From positions 372,001-436,000 of the forward strand of contig NZ_FXAP01000004.1 in NCBI RefSeq assembly GCF_900177615.1: 64,000 bases of DNA, written 5' to 3'. Shown one piece after another: positions 60,690 through 64,000 of this stretch; position 1 is the stretch's first letter; each line of letters opens with the position of its first letter. The notes below the pieces were generated by a model, which searched no databases, was not told the DNA's origin, and saw only the letters and a list, made by a program, of their open reading frames with translations. This DNA is from Plantibacter flavus. GTDB taxonomy: Bacteria; Actinomycetota; Actinomycetes; Actinomycetales; Microbacteriaceae. The translations under genes were made by a program, and so were the position numbers.

Positions 60690-62585
60690 TCAGACGGTGA
60701 CGGCCTGCTGGGCGTAGAGCGTCGCGTACACGCCGCCGGCGGCGAGCAGTTCCTGGTGGGTGCCGCGCTCCACGATGCGCCCGCGATCGAGCACGAAGAT
60801 GACGTCGGCGTGCACGATGGTCGACAGGCGGTGCGCGATCGACACCGTGGTGCGTCCGCGGGTCGCGTCGTCGAGCGCCACTTGCACGACCCGTTCGGAG
60901 ATCGTGTCGAGGGCGCTCGTCGCCTCGTCGAGGATGAGCACCTCCGGGTCCTTCAACAGGACGCGCGCGATGGCGATGCGCTGCTTCTCGCCGCCGGACA
61001 AGCGGTACCCGCGTTCCCCGACGAGCGTGTCGTAGCCGTCCTCGAACCGAGCGATCGTCTCGTGGATGTTCGCCGCGCGGCAGGCGGTCTCGAGCTCGTC
61101 GAGGGTGGCGTCCGGCTTCGCGTAGCGGAGGTTCTCCGCGATCGTCGCGTGGAAGAGGTAGGTCTCCTGGCTGACGATGCCGATGCGGGAGACGAGGGAC
61201 TCCTGCGTGACGTCGCGGACGTCGGCGCCCGCCACCATGACCCGGCCGCCCGACACCTCCTGGAAGCGCGGGATGAGGTACGAGATGGTCGTCTTGCCCG
61301 CTCCTGAGGGGCCGACGAACGCGGCGAACTGTCCGGGTTCGATCGTGAAGGACACGCCGTCGAGGGTGGGTGTCGAGTCGTCCTGGGCGTCGGCGTATCG
61401 GAAGGTGACGTCGTCGAAGCGGATCTGCGGCGCGGCGCTCGGGAGCGGTGCGGCACCTGCGCGGTCGGCGATCGCCGGCTTGAGGTCCAGGTACTCGAAG
61501 ATCCGGGCGAAGAGGGCGCCGGAGGTCTGCAGGTCGAGGGCGACGCGCATGACGCCCATGAGCGGGAACAGCAGGCGGGCCTGGATGGTGGTGAAAGCCA
61601 CGATCGAGCCGGCAGTGACGTCCGCCGCTCCACCGGTGATGAGCCAGCCGGCCACGAGGTACACGATCGCAGGGATGGACGACAGGAAGATGTTCACCAT
61701 CGCGAAGAACCACTGACCGCTCATCGCCTGGCTGACCTGGAGGCGGATCTGGGTGCGGTTCTCGGCGCTGTACCGCTCGACCTCGGTGTCCTGACGGTTG
61801 AAGCTCTTCGCGAGGAGCACGCCGGAGACGCTCAGCGCCTCCTGGGTGATCGCGGTCATCTCCGACAGCGACTCCTGCGTCTTCGTCGCGATCCGTGCCC
61901 GGACCTGACCGACGCGGCGCTGCGCGATCACCAGGATCGGCATGAGGATGAGGGCGACGATCGTCAGCTGCCAGTTGAGGATGAGCATCGCGACGAGCGC
62001 GGAGATGACCGTCACGGTGTTGCCGAGCACGCTCGACACGGTGTTGGTGAGGACGTTCGCGACGCCGCCGACGTCGTTCTGGAGGCGCGACTGGATGATG
62101 CCCGTCTTCGTTCGGGTGAAGAAGCTCAGTTCCATCGCCTGCAGTTGCGAGAACAGCTTGATGCGCAGGGCGCCCATGACACTGTTGCCGACGGTCGCCG
62201 TGAGGTAGGTCTGCCAGACCCCGAGCAGGGCGGCGATGATGAACAGCGCCACCATCGCGCCGACGATCTCCGCGAGGGCGACGAGGTTCGGGCTGCCACC
62301 GTCGGTCGGGAACAGGCCGACGTCGAACGCCTGCTTGACCAGCAGCGGTGGGAGCACCGCGAGGGCCGCGCCGATGACGACGAGCACCATCGTGAGGATG
62401 ATCTTGGCGCGGAAGGGCACGAACAGCGCGACGATGCGCTTGCCCAGGTTCGGGATCCGCGGTGCCTCGGCGTTGAGCGCCTTCTGCGCCGCCATGTCGC
62501 CACCGCTGACGCGGCTACCCGCGCGGGGCCCGCCGCCCCCGGGTGCACCGCCGCGTGGCCCGCCCCGTCCGCCGTGCATGCTCAT
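60690..62585 (-). CDS. ABC exporter, fused membrane and ATPase domains
   Basis: 631-residue half-transporter of the MsbA/LmrA/MDR type. Gly-rich N-terminal tail, six membrane helices (about residues 50-330), then the ATPase with Walker A GPSGAGKT, Q-loop VSQETYLF, signature LSGGEKQR, Walker B VLILDEATSALD and switch His in SIAHRLS. Probably works as a homodimer exporting a lipid or drug; no partner gene adjoins. Divergent from the AbiEi-like gene across 265 bp that include a beta palindrome. Confidence 0.94.
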   Translation of the reverse strand: MSMHGGRGGPRGGAPGGGGPRAGSRVSGGDMAAQKALNAEAPRIPNLGKRIVALFVPFRAKIILTMVLVVIGAALAVLPPLLVKQAFDVGLFPTDGGSPNLVALAEIVGAMVALFIIAALLGVWQTYLTATVGNSVMGALRIKLFSQLQAMELSFFTRTKTGIIQSRLQNDVGGVANVLTNTVSSVLGNTVTVISALVAMLILNWQLTIVALILMPILVIAQRRVGQVRARIATKTQESLSEMTAITQEALSVSGVLLAKSFNRQDTEVERYSAENRTQIRLQVSQAMSGQWFFAMVNIFLSSIPAIVYLVAGWLITGGAADVTAGSIVAFTTIQARLLFPLMGVMRVALDLQTSGALFARIFEYLDLKPAIADRAGAAPLPSAAPQIRFDDVTFRYADAQDDSTPTLDGVSFTIEPGQFAAFVGPSGAGKTTISYLIPRFQEVSGGRVMVAGADVRDVTQESLVSRIGIVSQETYLFHATIAENLRYAKPDATLDELETACRAANIHETIARFEDGYDTLVGERGYRLSGGEKQRIAIARVLLKDPEVLILDEATSALDTISERVVQVALDDATRGRTTVSIAHRLSTIVHADVIFVLDRGRIVERGTHQELLAAGGVYATLYAQQAVTV

Positions 62586-62668
62586 TCCGCCACCCTATCC
62601 CCGCCCACCGTCCTCCCCGCCCCTCTCCCCTCCTCCATCGCCCCGTCCGGTCCCGTCCTTTCTTTCTC

Positions 62669-62748
62669 CCTAACTCAGGAACTCTCCGGCGCGGCGCCCC
62701 GTCACGGGCTACCGCCCGCGCGACACGCCGCCCACTTCCTGAGTTAGG
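62669..62748. repeat. 80-bp palindromic element, family beta, copy 3
   Basis: Perfect 13-bp arms CCTAACTCAGGAA / TTCCTGAGTTAGG; inner CTCCGGCGCG and CGCGACACGCCGC match copies 1 and 2 in the same orientation. Lies between the exporter and the AbiEi-like gene. Confidence 0.85.
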
Positions 62749-62850
62749 CAAGCCAGGCACGACCCTCCACAGCCCGCGTGTGCGCGACACCTTGCACGAC
62801 GGGGGCGCTCGGGTAGGAGGGCGACCAGCCCCGGCGCGCACGATCGGAGG

Positions 62851-63768
62851 ATGACGATTGCGACGACCTTCCTGGAGCCAGCTCATGGGATCGCCACCGT
62901 CCATCAGCTCCGGCGGCTCGGGCACACGAAGGAGACACTTCGGATCTCGGTCGAGACCGGGATGCTGATACGGGTGCGGCGCGGTTGGTACGCGGCGCCG
63001 GACGCGGCGAGTGACCTGGTGAGGGCTGTGCGAGTCGGGGGCCGACTGAGCTGCGTCTCGGCAGCACGTTGGTACGGCTGGGCCGTTCCGTCGACGCCTC
63101 GACTCCATGTCGCGCTACCGCCGAATGCAGCCCGCCTCCGTTCGGCCGATGAGCGGTGGAAACGTCCGCCGGCCGAAGACCGCGACGACGCCGTGCTCCA
63201 CTGGGACGACTGGGCCACAACCCCCACCCGCGGCACCCTCCTCCCGATGCTCGTCGAACCACGGCGACAGGTGATCGGCCACCTGGTCGATTGCCAGCAC
63301 CCTGAGGTCGTCGGGGCGGCTCTGGACTCGTTCACCCACAGAGAACCCGCGCTGTCGACAGCACTCCCCTCCTGGATCGATGCACTTCCGTCGCCACGCG
63401 CCGAGCGGTTACCGCGTGTGGAACCGGGTTGCCACAGTTTTCTCGAGAGCATCGCTCGCATCCGCCTCGAGTCCGCCGGCATTGTCGGCCGTCACCAGGT
63501 CGTCATTCCGGCTGTCGGCCGGGTCGATCAGGTGATCGACGGATGGCTCGTCCTCGAGTGGGATGGCCGTGAGTTCCACGACAATCGCGACGCTCACGAA
63601 GAGGATCGCTGGCGGGACGCCCAGTTGGTCGTGCAGGGGTATCAGGTGTTGAGGTTCACATATCGCATGGTGATGAACGACTGGTACGTCGTCCTGGGTG
63701 CTATCCGGTCGACGTTGGCCGCGGGTCCACTCGGCCCACCTCCACACGTCGCGCAACGCCGCCCCTGA
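62851..63768 (+). CDS. AbiEi-like N-terminus with DUF559 (Vsr-like nuclease-fold) C-terminus
   Basis: 305 residues. The first 100 resemble the winged-helix antitoxin half of AbiEi-type proteins (ATVHQLRRLGHTKETLRISVETGMLIRVRRGWYA). The last 100 look like DUF559, a very-short-patch-repair endonuclease relative: GRVDQVIDGWLVLEWDGREFH...DRWRDAQLVVQGYQVLRFTY, with Asp and Glu at plausible metal positions. No AbiEii-type toxin is nearby. This two-part protein is frequent as a solitary gene in Actinomycetota; its function is not known. Inverted beta elements flank it on both sides. Confidence 0.8.
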   Translation: MTIATTFLEPAHGIATVHQLRRLGHTKETLRISVETGMLIRVRRGWYAAPDAASDLVRAVRVGGRLSCVSAARWYGWAVPSTPRLHVALPPNAARLRSADERWKRPPAEDRDDAVLHWDDWATTPTRGTLLPMLVEPRRQVIGHLVDCQHPEVVGAALDSFTHREPALSTALPSWIDALPSPRAERLPRVEPGCHSFLESIARIRLESAGIVGRHQVVIPAVGRVDQVIDGWLVLEWDGREFHDNRDAHEEDRWRDAQLVVQGYQVLRFTYRMVMNDWYVVLGAIRSTLAAGPLGPPPHVAQRRP

Positions 63769-63803
63769 TCGATCCAACAGCTGCCCGCCCTGGTTCGAAA
63801 CGT

Positions 63804-63887
63804 TCCCTAACTCAGGAGAGGCGCGGCGTGTCGGGTCTGTCACGCCCCTCTTCGGCGAGGCTCGCCGAGACGCTCCTGAGTTAGGGA
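63804..63887. repeat. 84-bp palindromic element, family beta, copy 4 (inverted)
   Basis: Perfect 15-bp arms TCCCTAACTCAGGAG / CTCCTGAGTTAGGGA. Its left inner part is the reverse complement of the right inner part of copy 1 (AGACCCGACAC-n-CCGC), so it lies in the opposite orientation to copies 1-3. Confidence 0.85.
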
Positions 63888-63924
63888 GGGAAACAGCACG
63901 AGAAGGGAACGACCCGCAGACGCA

Positions 63925-63960
63925 CGGACGCCCCGGGAGCGTGAGCTCCCGGGGCGTCCG
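63925..63960. terminator. strong hairpin near the right edge
   Basis: CGGACGCCCCGGGAGC and GCTCCCGGGGCGTCCG pair perfectly over 16 bp around GTGA. Probably a terminator of a gene lying beyond the window or of the upstream gene. The last 40 bases show nothing I can assign. Confidence 0.7.
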
Positions 63961-64000
63961 CGCACCGACGACGCTGTCGATCGGAGGATCGAACCGCGTG

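Noticed and set aside
63970-64000. Possible tRNA 3' part on the minus strand (GGTTCGATCC-like loop at the right edge)
   Set aside because: The presumed T-stem has a C/C mismatch, no acceptor or CCA end follows, and the rest is outside the window.

Overview
The window is high-GC DNA (about 70 % by eye). Genes are packed with 4-bp ATGA or GTGA overlaps, and GTG, TTG and leaderless starts are common. Gene content and the TEP/PEPVE-type interspersed repeat point to Actinomycetota, most likely Microbacteriaceae; that placement is inferred from gene families and was not tested by a search. I support 53 protein-coding genes and see no rRNA, tRNA, CRISPR array, insertion sequence or prophage.

Layout. 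(1) 0.1-1.4 kb: an unknown gene and a small phosphoesterase. (2) 1.4-12 kb: a carbohydrate operon on the minus strand (Gfo/Idh/MocA dehydrogenase, ABC binding protein, two permeases, ThuA-like protein, second dehydrogenase), a LacI-type regulator, and divergent xylA-xylB. (3) 11.9-13.1 kb: a gene-free array of interspersed repeats. (4) 13.1-24.4 kb: a quinone-oxidoreductase-like gene, then two divergent operons around a 16-bp palindromic operator. The plus-strand operon looks like an oxidative uronate/aldarate route: uronate dehydrogenase-like, KdgD dehydratase, enolase-superfamily acid-sugar dehydratase, ketoglutarate-semialdehyde dehydrogenase. The minus-strand operon has glycerate kinase, an M24-like protein, a dehydrogenase, and a LacI regulator fused to a PmoA/DUF6807 domain. 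(5) 24.5-36.5 kb: a second ABC sugar system divergent from a dehydrogenase/DUF993/sugar-isomerase/LacI operon, with paired promoters and operators between them.

(6) 36.5-43.5 kb: a DarT-like ADP-ribosyltransferase, a DUF1648 membrane protein, an MFS transporter with a MerR/SoxR-type promoter, cystathionine gamma-synthase and beta-synthase (transsulfuration), and a small membrane protein. (7) 43.5-50.3 kb: a five-gene overlapping operon with two GMC oxidoreductases, an exported hydrolase, a small associated protein and a polytopic membrane protein. (8) 50.4-54.5 kb: MntR/DtxR regulator, MntH transporter with a palindromic box, DUF3105 and DUF305 proteins, small MT0933-type protein. (9) 54.5-62.6 kb: HTH protein, aquaporin, GntR regulator, MscS-type channel with a cyclic-nucleotide-binding domain coupled to a cyclase-like sensor, ABC exporter. 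(10) 62.9-63.8 kb: an AbiEi/DUF559-like protein.

How they fit: five Gfo/Idh/MocA dehydrogenases, two ABC importers, three LacI-family regulators and several isomerase, dehydratase and hydrolase genes make 1.4-36.5 kb a catabolic island for plant-derived sugars, glycosides and sugar acids. Intergenic gaps hold several families of 65-86 bp palindromic elements. Points most worth a second look are the LacI-DUF6807 fusion, the degenerate cyclase next to a cyclic-nucleotide-gated-type MscS channel, the split GMC/hydrolase operon, and the palindromic elements.
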